Below, piece by piece: positions 20,590-31,099 of a stretch of 64,000 nt of DNA. The translations under genes were made by a program, and so were the position numbers. The stretch's first letter is position 1. Each line of letters begins with the position of its first letter. The notes beneath the pieces are model-generated. The model saw only the letters and a list, made by a program, of their open reading frames with translations. It had not been told where the DNA came from and ran no database searches. The DNA is from Ascarosepion bandense (Eukaryota; Mollusca; Cephalopoda; Sepiida; Sepiidae): the NCBI GenBank assembly GCA_037127315.1, contig JBBBDQ010000347.1, positions 3,339,926 through 3,403,925 on the forward strand. The letters run 5' to 3'.

Positions 20590-21470
20590 ATTTAGTGTTG
20601 ATTTAAGTTTTTTTAAATCATTTTTTTCTGGATTATTTGTAAAACAATAATGTTAATTTATAGGTATTTTTATGAAACATTTTACTTAGAGGGTCATCAT
20701 TAGGGAAATGTTTCTTGAATTGAGGAACTTCAGCCCAAATTTGGTGTTAACTATTTGGTTAAAAGTCGGTGTATATCAAATGATTTTTCTATTTCTATTC
20801 TTACTGTTATATTTATATTTTTTTATGTATTTCGTATCCTGGTTTTGGTATCCATTATTCCATATTGCATTATTTAAAAATCTTTCTGTCTATAAAATAC
20901 TTCTTCACTAGAAGAGTTTTTACTAATGCTATATTCTATAGAGGAGGGTATATGTTGATTATACTTGACGGAGTGATTAAACATTGGGTGGATGTATGAT
21001 GGATATTCGTTAAATTTTATGAAGGGTTGATAAGTATCATTTAGTAAGTCCCGTGTTACATCGAGAAAGTTTACTAATTTTAAATGAATGTTGATTATTA
21101 CTTTTAAATTTATACTTTTGCATTCTATATGGATTAGTTTTCTTATTTTATCGGATTAAAATGTGTTTAATTTTGTACTATCATACGTCCATCATCCGTC
21201 TATGTTGTGAGGGTTTCTGTCATAGCGTGCACTGAGGTTGTATAGAGCAAAAAAATCGATGCTATCGGAAGATAATCAGAGTCTAACGTACCCATTGTGA
21301 TGTCAAATTGGTTATCACACTTGATAAAAGTAAATGCTTGAACAGTGGGTTTTAATCAAAGCGTACTTTCACTTTGTTATGCATGTAATCACGAGAGCAA
21401 CAAATGAAAGAAACAAATATAAACGCAAACATATCAGAAGGCATCTGTGCGAGGATAATGTACTCCAAAT
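20590..21470. other. No feature recognised
   Basis: AT-rich unique-looking sequence. Short open frames lack any domain signature; the one at 20708-20911 is hydrophobic by composition only. Confidence 0.5.
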
Positions 21471-21476
21471 AAATTT

Positions 21477-22063
21477 CTTCTTCTTCTTCTTCTTCTTCTT
21501 CTTCTTCTTCTTCTTTGTGCCCAGTCCCTTCAGGACGGAGGCGATCATGGTTCTCCACGTCTCCCTATCGCCTGTGGCTCTTAGCATGTTTGTTCCTGTT
21601 ACTCCTGGCAACCCCCGTTCCGTCATCCCCTGATCAGACCCTGCAAATATGTTATCCGCTGCCTTCCTCTGTCTCTCTTTCCTTCTATCTGGCTAGTCAA
21701 TATCAGGTTCTCCAGGCTCTCCTTCTCATTGTGTGTCCCAGGAACTTCAGTTGTCTCTTCCTGATGCTCAGTATTAATTTCCTTTTGGTTGTCATTCTTT
21801 CCAACACCTCATCGTAGCTTGCATGCTCAGTCCACGATATCCGCAGCAACCTTCTGTAGAACCACATTTCCGCTGCTTCCAGTTTTGTCTTCATTTTCGA
21901 TGATATTGTCCAGCATTCACTGCCGTATTAAAGAACCGACATCACATAGCAATCCAGCACTTTCTTGGTTTCTTGTGAAATTTTCCTGTGTGTTAGTACT
22001 ATACTCAGCTTCTGCAACGCGTCCTTGTGCTTTTGGATCTCAGGAATATAAATGTATAGAAAC
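21477..22063 (-). pseudogene. LINE-C fragment 4 (C-terminus) with (AAG)n tail
   Basis: On the minus strand: KLSIVLTHRKISQETKK, LDCYVMSVL, SECWTISSKMKTKLEAAEMW, FYRRLLRISWTEHASYDEVL, KRKLILSIRKRQLKFLGH. After a frameshift come the RDREXWRTM and LKGLGT ends and (AAG)n (plus-strand ctt, 21477-21513). It is the best-preserved LINE-C 3' end here but carries a stop and frameshifts. Confidence 0.75.
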
Positions 22064-22134
22064 TGCTGTGACCACAAATGAGAGGTCAGTTTATATATTG
22101 ATTGTAATATGAAATTGATCCCCCATTTTATATC

Positions 22135-22335
22135 CAGTATTGTTTTGTAGAACCACATTTCGGCTGCTTCTAGTTTTGTCCTCATTTTCGATGATATTGT
22201 CCAACATTCACTGCTGTATTGAAGAACTGAAATGACATAGCAATCCAGCACTCTTTTCTTTGTTTCTAGTGAAATTTTCCTATGTGTTAGTACTTTACTC
22301 AGCTTCTGGAACGTGTCCTTTGCACCTGGTGTCAT
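22135..22335 (-). pseudogene. LINE-C fragment 5, tandem partner of fragment 4
   Basis: The minus strand repeats KLSKVLTHRKISLETKKRVL, DCYVISVLQYSSECWTISSK and AAEMWFYKTIL, then departs from the LINE. About 70 bp of other sequence separates it from fragment 4, whose coding overlaps the same region. So the same part of the LINE is present twice in one orientation. Confidence 0.7.
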
Positions 22336-22359
22336 AACTGAATTAATAACGATAAAATA

Positions 22360-22680
22360 ATGCTGGGTACTGAGCCAACCAGAAAAATGAAAACAAAATC
22401 AGAGAAAATTAAAAAGTATGGAACGCTTGATATATGCAAAGATTGGTACTCACCAATGTCACTACCCTAGCGGAATACTTGACAGATAAAATAACCCGGG
22501 ACCCGAGGTGCGAGATATAATCTTAGATTGGATGTGTAGGCTCAGGGATTCATTCCTTCTAGATAACTCAATTTTATATCATCGTTGTAATTTTTCCCTT
22601 CATTTTTACATGCCTAGCATCTGTTCACTTTCAAAATATTCTGCATTTCTATTTCACTGTCTCGCATTTTGTATGATTTT
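22360..22680. other. No feature recognised
   Basis: AT-rich sequence without a recognised repeat or gene. Confidence 0.4.
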
Positions 22681-23643
22681 ATCCTTAAAATGAATATTTT
22701 TTCTTGGATTTTTCTATATATTGCTTTCTTATTTCTTCATTTTAGTAATCTTTATTTTACTTTTTATTCTGTCTTTACTGCATTTTCATTTCCTTCTTTC
22801 TTTGTTTCTATATTTTTTCTGTTGCTTTTTATTTATTTCTATTTTTCATTCATTCTTTCTTTATCATATATATATCCTTCACATTCATTTCCTTCCTTTT
22901 TTTTTTTTTCTTTTTCGGTCCTTTTAGTCTTTCTTTTTTTTTCCTTTTTACTTCTTTCTTTCTTTTAGCTCATTTTTGCTACTGGTTTTCATTCATTCTT
23001 TCCTTCATTTTTATTATTTTTTCTTTCATTTTCTCTCCTTTCTTTTTCTTACTTTCTTTTTCATAGTCTATCTTTTCTTCTTTTTCATTCATTCTTACTT
23101 TTTCTTACATTTTCCTTTTATTTTTCATTCTTTCTTTCCTTCTTTTCCTTTTTTTTCCTTCTTTTTCATTCTTTTGTCTTTGTTTCAATTTTATTTTTAA
23201 TTCATTCTGAATTTATTTATTCTTTCTCATAATTATTCTTGTTATTCAATTTTTCTTACTTTGTGTTTTCATTCTTTCATTCAAAGGTTTTATTTACTAT
23301 TTTTTTTTTTTTTTACATTCATTTTTATATTTTTCTTCACTTACATTTTTTTCTTAGTTGCTCATTCACCCTTTCTTTTTTTTAATCTTGAATCATTCTT
23401 TTTTAATGTTTTCTTCGGACTATTCGCTTTCTATATTTTTTCTTCTATAACATTCATCATATGATTTTTCTTTTCACTTTCATTCTTTCTTTCGTCCTCT
23501 TCTTCGCTTTTTCAACCTTCTTTCTTAATTTCCCGCATCTACCCTTTGTGCCTCCTCTATTAATTCCATATTTTATTTTCCGTTATCCCTCTTTCTCTCT
23601 CTTTCTTTTCATTCTTTCTGCTTTTCTTTTCTCTCTCTCTCTC

Positions 23644-23698
<55 letters not shown>

Positions 23699-23750
23699 TT
23701 CTCTGCATTTCCTTGCTTCGTATTATTTATCGCCCACCACATTCATTTTA
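22680..23750 (+). repeat. Pyrimidine-rich tract ending in (CT)n
   Basis: About 1 kb of T-rich TTTC/CATT words, closing with (CT)n at about 23633-23696. Hydrophobic open frames here reflect composition. Confidence 0.85.
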
Positions 23751-23971
23751 AAAATTTTGACGCAATATATTCCTCTTTATTTCAAGAGTTTATTTTTTTC
23801 TATCCTAATAGCCCGAATCACAAGTTCTGAATTTTAAGCATTCTTTCATTTTTTTTTTTGTTTTTTTTTTTTGTGTGTAAAACCAATCTTATACTTCTTC
23901 ACAATTTTTTTAGGTTGATGCTGCATTTTCCTCCCAAGAATTTTATCCACACAATTTTTCAGAGAAAAGAT

Positions 23972-23972
<1 letters not shown>

Positions 23973-24033
<61 letters not shown>
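23973..24033. repeat. (AAT)n microsatellite
   Basis: About 20 AAT units. No adjoining LINE-D sequence seen. Confidence 0.9.
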
Positions 24034-24037
<4 letters not shown>

Positions 24038-24354
24038 AAACTTGACAGATAACAAACGAAAAAAACACCGTTAGAATAAGCGCTACCCATCTTCTCTCGT
24101 CTCTCCATGACGCCTCAGTTTGCGTTGCATATTTCCGATGTCATCCCCGCGTAGAAGGGCGGGACGAAGAGGAGCACGTGCGGAAACTCGAGGCACAGGG
24201 AATAGGAGATGATTATTGATAGTGGGGCGTTGATTTGTTTAAGCAAGATTTCTATAACATTAAGCGATTTTTTTCTTCTTCTTTCAGCCGATGTTGTTGA
24301 ATAAACCGAATCTCATGTTATCTGTCGCGAATGTTTGTTTGTTTTTTTTAAGGT

Positions 24355-24497
24355 TCATCTTTCCTGCCAAACAAGAGCAACACGAGGAACATTATGTTTA
24401 ATAATAATAACAATCTCCAAGAATTCAAATGTAAGGTCAATTGCCATCTCCTATCTCTCTGACTCGCGTCCTTTCTCTCGTGTTCTTTTCCCCGTCC
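24355..24497 (+). pseudogene. LINE-A C-terminal end, left of SINE S10
   Basis: Reads NNNLQEFKCKVNCHLLSL before a stop, the YNLQxFKCxVNxHLLS end of LINE-A proteins. 3' UTR follows and is interrupted by SINE S10. Confidence 0.6.
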
Positions 24498-24509
24498 ACT
24501 CTACTGTCA

Positions 24510-24817
24510 AGGATGTGCGTTGTGGGGCATTGGATATCGGCTCGGAACTAGAAGTCGGGGAGCCGAGTTCGAATTCCAGCCGAATTCATTGCATTCACTT
24601 ACGCGCAAATACCCTTGGGAAAGGTATTAATCCGTCTAATCCTTCCAATTATGGGTTAAATAACAGGACAGACTGGGTTCTATAGCCTTGGTCGTCAACC
24701 AGTCTACCTCAGAAAGCAATGGCAACCTACTGCGGGATAACCTTCTGCCCAGTCAGTCATATCTCGAAAAAGACATGATCGCTCAAGCGTGTATCACGTA
24801 TGGCACTTAACTGACTG
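24510..24817 (+). mobile_element. Ceph-SINE-like copy S10 with 12-bp target duplication
   Basis: Full-length copy flanked by exact actctactgtca at 24498-24509 and 24818-24829. A box, B box (gttcgaattcc), body and 3' domain are all present. Inserted into a LINE-A 3' UTR. Confidence 0.9.
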
Positions 24818-24829
24818 ACTCTACTGTCA

Positions 24830-24985
24830 TCAGCTCTTTTTAAAACAGTGTTCTAATCCTTCTCTTACTCATTCTCTGATACCTCCTGTAACTTATTCTA
24901 TTTTCTCATGACTCTCCTCTTATGTAACACCCTACGCACCAATGGCAGTAAAACTGTCTTACTTGGGGTGAAATGATTATAAAAA
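24830..24985 (+). mobile_element. LINE-A 3' UTR, right of SINE S10
   Basis: Continues the UTR colinearly with the copy at 31475-31665 and ends with cttatgtaacaccctacgca, tacttggggtgaaatgatta and a short A run. Confidence 0.65.
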
Positions 24986-25254
24986 AAGGAGATTAGGAAG
25001 AAGAAAAGGAAGAAGACAAAACAGAAGAGGGAAAAGGAAGAAGAGGAAAAAACAAAAAGAACAAGAAGTAAACAAGAACAACAAATACAACAAAAAGAAC
25101 AAGAACACAAAAGTCGACCATAATCGGGATCAATGCTAATGATCCTTGCCTTAGTTGTATAGTATATGCTTCGCCATGGTTACATTAAATTTTGAATTCA
25201 GAGATTTCCTTCTGCTATTTAAATTCAGAAAGAGAGACATCTGAAATTGCTGGA

Positions 25255-25385
25255 ACAGAAAATGAGAAAAAAGGGTTTAGAGTATCTGATGCTCACAGGA
25301 TGGAGAGAGAGAAAGAGATACAAGGAAAACAACGCATGATATACTTGATGGGCTTAAACAACTAAATGCCGGTGCAAGTTATGGA
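25255..25385 (+). pseudogene. LINE-C fragment 6
   Basis: Encodes KKGLEYLMLTGWRERKRYKE then a decayed QRMIYLMGL block, corresponding to RKEGLENLxLTGxIEGKRxRGKQRxTYL of LINE-C. Confidence 0.55.
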
Positions 25386-25489
25386 ATAAATACGAAGATA
25401 AATTCGTTTGGCGTCATTGTTATATTAACAGTTGCGTGTTAATTTGGTATTTGCGTGCTGCGTTGTTCACTTTTACCCTTTGTAATATT

Positions 25490-25860
25490 TTTTATTGTAA
25501 TAAGCGTATATATCTCGTCTCCTTCGTCCAGAAAAATAAGCGTATATATCTCGTCTGCTTCGTTCAAAATAATAAGCGTATATATCTCGTCTTCTTCGTT
25601 CAGAATAATAAGTGTATATATCTCTCTTCATCGTTCACAATAATAAGCGTATAATCTCGTCTGCTTCGTTCAAAATAATAAGCGTATATATCTGGTCTTC
25701 TTTATTCAGAATAATAAGCGAATATATCTCTCTTCTTCGTTCAAAATAATAAGCGTATATATCTCTCTTCTTCATTCAGAATAATAAGCGTATATATCTG
25801 GTCTTCTTCATTCAGAATAATAAGCGTATATATTTCGTCTTCTTCGTTCAGAAAATCAGT
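25490..25860 (+). repeat. 36-bp tandem repeat, about 10 units
   Basis: Unit: aataagcgtatatatctcgt followed by cttcttcgttcaga. Starts of successive units at 25499, 25535, 25571, 25607 and 25642. Because 36 is a multiple of 3, frames stay open and give a 12-residue repeat; no coding evidence otherwise. Confidence 0.9.
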
Positions 25861-25861
25861 T

Positions 25862-26165
25862 ATATGCTACATTGGAATGAACTCTTCCTCCTTCATAAAT
25901 ACTAACCTGCGAGACTTCTTAGAGAAGGCAGTCGAGATGCAGTGTAACTTGACAGTTCGGACTGACACTTCTATCTGCTGACTAGTAACATTCTTATTTT
26001 GTATCCATGTTCTGTTATTCCAATACACTGGTTATTTTCGTATCTTTCTTCCTGGTTCTAACAGGCCACAACAAGTTAATTACACCATTGTTCAAATTAA
26101 TTGAAACAACTTCATTACTTTCCTTTCTTTCATCAAACAGTTAGTTTTAGATCCACTGGAGTGAC
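25862..26165 (+). mobile_element. Putative solo-LTR-like fragment
   Basis: ggaatgaactcttcctcctt, cataaatactaacctgcgag and acttcttagagaaggcagtc parallel 49895-49960 near the second LTR-like region. The cataaatact box could be the LTR TATA element. Support is similarity between the two regions only. Confidence 0.35.
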
Positions 26166-26309
26166 AGGGTGCAAACGATTTTTTTTGTTTTTATTATTTA
26201 TTTATTTATTTATTTATTGATTAGGTCATTTGCAGTGGTGTGCAGTAATATGAATCTTTTTTCGGGTTGCAAGATGAAATTTGACCTTGAAAAATATTGC
26301 GTCTTACGT

Positions 26310-26690
26310 GATTGCATCAGATTTTTATCACACCCAGACACTGTTGTCACAACTGTCGATTACGACCATTGCCTCCGATAGACATTACTCTAAGGAAGCG
26401 TGCAAAAATTGTATCGCTGCACGAACACACTGGCAAGACTTACAGTGTGATCGCGGATATTATTGATGTCAGCCTTTCAACTGTCAATCTTGTCATCAAG
26501 ACGAAGAAACAAACTGGATCCATCAGTCCAAAACATAAAAGAAAATTATATCGGAAGAGAAAAACACAGCCTAAAGACGACGTATACGAGATTATGGAAA
26601 TTATGAAAGATCCCAGGAAGACATTATTCATTTTGTTTCAATTAATTAGTTTTCTCTGTCTGAATTTATCTTGCACATACACAGGTCAAC
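26310..26690 (+). pseudogene. Tc1-like transposase N-terminal fragment
   Basis: The frame gives KRAKIVSLHEHTGKTYSVIA then DIIDVSLSTVNLVIK and KQTGSISPKHKRK, a paired-like helix-turn-helix as in Tc1 transposases (RxRIVxLHExGxSxRxIAxxxxVSxSTVxxxIxRxxxTG). After EIMKDPRKTL the similarity fades. At about 26692 the sequence switches to LINE-A in another frame. No catalytic DDE region, so inactive. Confidence 0.6.
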
Positions 26691-26691
26691 C

Positions 26692-27352
26692 ATCCGTTTG
26701 TACATGGAATACTGCTGTCATATCTAGTCAGGCGACCCTGCTGTTCATCTCAGTGTCCTCGACAGGCTCCAAAAGAGGATTGATAATGTGATAGGTCCCG
26801 ACTTGGCGGCTCGACTACAGCCACTTTCTCGCCGGCTGGATGTGGCTTCCTTCTGTCTCTTTTACAAATATTTTCATGGTTTCTGCTCCGACGAACTTAA
26901 GTTACTGGTGCCTCCACCACAAGAATTTACTCGAGCAACGAGACTGACAACAAGGTCCCACCCATTTACAGTTAGATCAAAAAATGGCAACCGACAACTT
27001 TACTCCTTCAGCTTCTTTTCTCGCATTTCCCGCCTGCGGAACCCCCTTCCATATACTTGCTTTCCTGACCGCTACAACCTCCAGAAATTTAAATGCAATG
27101 TCAATTCCCATCTCTTCTCCATTTGATTCCAGTTCTTTCTACATCACCCCATGTATCTTGTTTTTTTCCTTTCTCTCTACCTTCAAAACTGTCATCAGAC
27201 CTGTATTCCTATCCTTCTCTTGCCCTTTCTCAGACTCCCTATAACTGGTTCGTTTTTCTTTTCACTCTCCTCCTACCTAAAACTTTACTCTTATGTAGCC
27301 CCTTGTGCATCAGTGGCGGTACTACCTTGCTTGGGGTGAAACGATTAAAAAA
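26692..27352 (+). pseudogene. LINE-A copy 6: C-terminus and 3' UTR
   Basis: Frame at 26692-27126: YMEYCCHI, stop in place of Trp, SGDPAVHLSVLDRLQKRIDN, then GPDLAARLQPLSRRLDVASF, CLFYKYFHGFCSDELKLLVP, SHPFTV, FFSRISRLRNPLPYTCFPDR and YNLQKFKCNVNSHLFSI before the stop. This is the full RT-distal end of a jockey/CR1-type LINE protein with one nonsense change. The 3' UTR ends cttatgtagccccttgtgca, ctaccttgcttggggtgaaa, cgatt-A-rich. Best LINE-A reference copy in the window. Confidence 0.8.
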
Positions 27353-27359
27353 AATGATT

Positions 27360-27660
27360 TACAGTTTGTAGCTACCAACTAACTTATCTTACAGCATATC
27401 GGCTAGTAAGTCTACAAGACTTTTCAATTGCTCCTTGCATTCATTTATGGAACATATAGTCGCATCAGTTATAGATGTTTGTTCGACTTTGACATTGTCG
27501 CTTACCTGGCTGCCAAGTGATCCCTCGTCTAGATGAGAAGACGCCGATGTCCAAATCCCTTGAGCAATTTTCTTTGAGAGTAGTTGAATAACTGGTCATG
27601 CCTCCTATTTCAACCTCTTTATCAACAAAAAACACATGTTTATCCACCATTTTAGATCGT
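27360..27660. other. No feature recognised
   Basis: No repeat family or convincing frame; a 70-codon minus-strand frame at 27465-27677 has no recognisable domain and overlaps the 5S-like SINE head. Confidence 0.4.
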
Positions 27661-27665
27661 GTCCT

Positions 27666-28118
27666 GCTTACGGCCATATCACCTTGAATACAACGGTTCT
27701 CGCTCGATCACCGAAGTTAAACAACGTTGAGCCTAGTCAGTACTTAGATGGGTGACCCCTTGGGAATACCAGGTGCTGTAAGCGCTTAATGACGGATGTG
27801 CGTTGTGGTGCAGTGGATATCGGCTCGGAAAGAGAAATCGGTGAGCCGAGTTCGAATTCCAGTTGAATACCCTGCATTCACTAAAGCACTGGTACCCTCC
27901 CCTCCAGTTATGGGTTATATAACAGCGAATGACTTGGGGACCCTGCTCTTAAAAAAAAAACAAGATCCCAATGAATTTTGATACTCGAAAAGGAAAAAGT
28001 ATTACTTGACACAAAACTTATATAAAAAAAACAACAATAAATTGTTGAAAGCAAAAGGCATCACCAGCAAGAAATAAATAAAATTTAGTTGGCTATAAAT
28101 GACCCACCGAGGTTGATA
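27666..28118 (+). mobile_element. Composite 5S-rRNA/tRNA SINE, copy 2
   Basis: 27666-27782 is a near-complete 5S rRNA-like unit: gcttacggccatatcacctt, gatcaccgaagttaaacaac, cagtacttagatgggtgacc, gggaataccaggtgctgtaa. The tRNA-like head follows at 27793-27862 (A box tgtggtgcagtgg, B box gttcgaattcc), then a short body and the private 3' end ...agttggctataaatgacccaccgagg. It is colinear with copy 1 on the opposite strand at 10572-11034. It could be driven by a 5S type 1 or a tRNA type 2 Pol III promoter; which one works is unknown. Confidence 0.85.
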
Positions 28119-28120
28119 TA

Positions 28121-28480
28121 TTTTTTTAATCATTTCACCCCAAGCAAGGCATTCCACTGCTACTAGAGCGCAGGGGGTTACATAGAGCGATTGGATATAG
28201 GAAATGTCAGAAGGAAATTGATAGACGAGTAAGAAGGTAGATAGGAAGAGTGTTTGAGAGAATGGGTACGAGTTAGTGTGTTAGGAGGTGTCTATTGACC
28301 TTACATTTAAACTCCTGGAGGTTGTAGCCGTCGGGGAAGCAAGTATGCGGAAGGGACTTCCACATGCGGGAAGTGCGAGAAAAGAAGCTGTTGGAGTAGA
28401 AATTGCGGTTACATTTCATCGGTTTCGCTGTAAAAGTGTTGGACAACCAACCAACCAACATCGTGCCCTCATACAGCCTT
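28121..28480 (-). pseudogene. LINE-A copy 7: C-terminus and 3' UTR, antisense
   Basis: The minus strand encodes KPMKCNRNFYSNSFFSRTSR, MWKSLPHTCFPDGYNLQEFK and CKVNRHLLTH then a stop, followed by UTR and the conserved terminus (plus-strand ttaatcatttcaccccaagc at about 28125). 5' truncated. Confidence 0.75.
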
Positions 28481-28639
28481 TCATTAATAAAACATCAAAC
28501 TTATCGTCTGATTTCTCACGCTAGTGTCGATACTTGTTTACTAGAAAATCGGCCTCTTCTTCCCCAGATTTTCTGTCAAAATTGATGCATTCTATTGGAG
28601 CAGCTAAAACTATTTTCCCTAACGGTCGATCTGTATTTT

Positions 28640-29281
28640 CCATTCTTCAATGGACTCCATCCGAAGATGATCGGCATACGTCTTACAGACTGAGCCGGTT
28701 AAATCATCTAATTCTAAAAGATACAGTGCTAGTCTTTTCAACTACCACATAATATGGCCGCCCGCGCATGTCCAACTTACCTTTTATATGGTGGTTCGTA
28801 TAGTACACCAAATCACCAACCTTCAACTCTACACCCGTTAGTTTTCTTAAGGGACTTATCTATTGCGGCTTTCTTCGCTTTTTAGTTTATTCCTAATAAA
28901 GCGGCGATAGTATGCCATTCCAAAGAAGGCCCTCATTTGCCTAAATGTGGTTGGAATCGAACATGATTTTATAGTCTTGACTTTATAGAAATCTGAGTGT
29001 ATTCCCTCTTCACTAATTTTGAAGTCCAGGTATTGAGTCTCTTTTTTAAAAAACTCATACTTAGCTGGTTTCAACATTAGATTATGTATTCGCAAACTCA
29101 CCAAGACTGTGTCTATATGCATTAAGTAGTCTTCTACCATCTTTGAAATTATCAAAATATCATTCAATAACTGGAAGAGGTTGAGCTTATTTATTCGATT
29201 CGCAACGACTTCATTCCTCCCGTCAACCTCCACGTAAACACTCTCTGCCGTGCGTACTAACCTGCTTAATGTTTTCTTCAC
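28640..29281 (-). pseudogene. Ty3/gypsy-type pol pseudogene: RT joined to integrase C-terminal segment
   Basis: Minus strand 29281-28880 encodes a gypsy RT core: a YLDD-type box that reads LLND, ILIISKMVEDYLMHIDTVL, LKPAKYEFFKKETQYL, SEEGIHSDFYKVKTIKSC, then the RQMRAFFGMAYYRRFI block. From about 28850 the strand gives LRKLTGVELKVGDLVYYTNH, KLDMRGRPYYVVVEKTSTVS and FRIR, the end of gypsy integrases (GPY/F-like module). The RNase H and integrase core (HHCC, DDE) that belong between them are missing. Large internal deletion, altered catalytic box and stops: inactive. Confidence 0.75.
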
Positions 29282-29460
29282 CCAAACAAGCCATATTTCT
29301 CAATTCCACAGTCAGACTCTGAGCTTAATCAGAAAAAATATTCCATTTTAAGTTATTTTTTCCTGTTTTTCTCTTTTTATGTTTTGCTTTTCTTTTTTTC
29401 TAACGATTTACTTTTCTGTAATATGCACAATTTAAATCAAAAGTTACCTACTTTGCCTTG

Positions 29461-29745
29461 ATGCCGTCTGTTATACCAGGACGCCGTCTGTTATACCAGG
29501 ATGTCGCCTGTTATAGCAGGATGTCGTCTGTTATACCAGGATGCCGTCTGCTATACCAGGATGTCGTCTGTTATACCAGGATGTCGTCTGTTATATCAGG
29601 ACGCCGTCTGTTATACCAGGATGCCGTCTGTTATACCAGGATGTCGTCTGTTATACCAGGATGCCGTCTGTTATACCAGGATGCCGTCTGCTATACCAGG
29701 ATGTCGTCTGTTATACCAGGATGTCGTCTGTTATACCAAGATCGT
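29461..29745 (+). repeat. 20-bp minisatellite, about 14 units
   Basis: Unit atgYcgtctgttataccagg with few substitutions. Three units (60 bp) keep all forward frames open, giving apparent 82-112-codon frames with a 20-residue period. These are artefacts. Confidence 0.95.
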
Positions 29746-29829
29746 CTAGCGTTTTCGCAGATGGTACCCAGGTTCGTTATCAAATTGTTTTTTTAAACAA
29801 TGCGCACGAAATTGTATATGAACTATAGT

Positions 29830-30330
29830 ACAGCTGGGAAACATCACAGAACACGTATATATAAAAATATTATTTTATATATTTCTTCTTCAATGGTGAC
29901 GCTTATGTAAACAGAAGGGGTTATTTACAAAGCAGAATGACAAGATACAGATGGATAAAAATATATGTAGGATGTACTGAAAGAAAGATTTAAAAATGAT
30001 GGTATAATCACAAATTAACGTTCGAAATAAAAAGCCTGAAAAATTGTACCAAACTAGACAACCACGTGCATTTTTTTTAAAATAGCAAAGATCCTTATGT
30101 AAGTTGGAACATATTAAAAAATGCGAAACCTTGCAATGGCGGTGACGTCTGAGAGTTAGGCCAAGAAGAGAAGTCAGCCATAGTATTTACAGAACGCGAA
30201 AGATTGCTAGATGAAAGATCCGAAGTAATGTCAGGATAAAAACACCCAAGAAAATATATTTTAGGTTGGTAAAAATCCGGATAAAAATATTTACAATTCT
30301 TGACCAGAACTTTTCTTATTTCAACCTTCC
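29830..30330. other. No feature recognised
   Basis: AT-rich unique sequence. Confidence 0.4.
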
Positions 30331-30344
30331 GGTTATCCGTTCTG

Positions 30345-30440
30345 AAAGCCGTCGGGGAAGCAAGTATGCGGAAGGGAATTCCACATGCGGGAAGTGCGAG
30401 AAAAGAAGCTGTTGGAGTAGAAAAAGCTGTTGCGTTAGAA
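30345..30440 (-). mobile_element. Short LINE-A fragment
   Basis: agccgtcggggaagcaagta...agaaaagaagctgttggagt is near-identical to 28325-28405 of LINE-A copy 7 and in the same orientation. Confidence 0.65.
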
Positions 30441-30524
30441 AAAGTGTTAGACGATCAGTTTATATAAAACGCCTGAAGATAACGAAAGGTAGCGTAATTG
30501 GCTGACCTTCCAAATTAAGCTACT

Positions 30525-30916
30525 TTGGACGTTGGCATTAAAGACTAAAAAGCAATAGTTGTTTCCATTTAAAGCGAAACCGTAGACTGAAAGAAAAATG
30601 AACGGATGTAAGTCAAATTTTGATTTCCTGGTATCGATACCAAATTTTCTGCACTATTGTAAGAACTGCAACCTTGAAACTTCTGAATATCGTTTCTTAT
30701 GTCTTTGTCTATGAGTGTATCAGATTTGATTAAAAATCGAACCACTCCTTCTATAACCCGATTTTTTCGATTATCGATTTTCGATATTCATCGGGGGTAG
30801 CTCGACCTAAAACTTAGCTAAGAACACTCGCAGATATTTATAGTACAACTGTGTAAATTTTCATGAAAATCGGTCCAGCCGTTTCGGAGTCTATAAGTAA
30901 CGGACACACACACACA

Positions 30917-30962
<46 letters not shown>

Positions 30963-30983
30963 AATTTCCATTTATAAATATGT
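30525..30983 (-). mobile_element. Helitron-like copy H3 (internally deleted, 3' truncated)
   Basis: The reverse strand carries the aaacatatttataaatgg start, (TG)n, tccgttacttatagactcc, the ATCGATAA boxes and part of the 3' half (cggtttcgctttaaatggaa). The terminal hairpin/CTAG is absent and the (AT)n/tgcctg section is deleted. Confidence 0.65.
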
Positions 30984-30986
30984 TTT

Positions 30987-31027
<41 letters not shown>

Positions 31028-31099
31028 CCCACGCCCTGCACCTATATAAATCTACCTTCAGCCCGTGAATTCATGACTGCTGCCATAGATTTTCGGGTG

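Noticed and set aside
22669..23751. Hydrophobic 'membrane protein' frames
   Set aside because: T-rich low-complexity sequence gives F/L/S strings in any frame.
25436..25654. Short repeat proteins with RIYLV-type units
   Set aside because: Forced by the 36-bp tandem repeat, whose length is a multiple of three.
27666..27782. Functional 5S rRNA gene
   Set aside because: Diverged from 5S at several positions, single, and joined directly to a SINE head that has a second copy with the same junction.
29458..29828. Three overlapping frames with a 20-residue repeat
   Set aside because: A 20-bp minisatellite read in all three frames; no start context or family.
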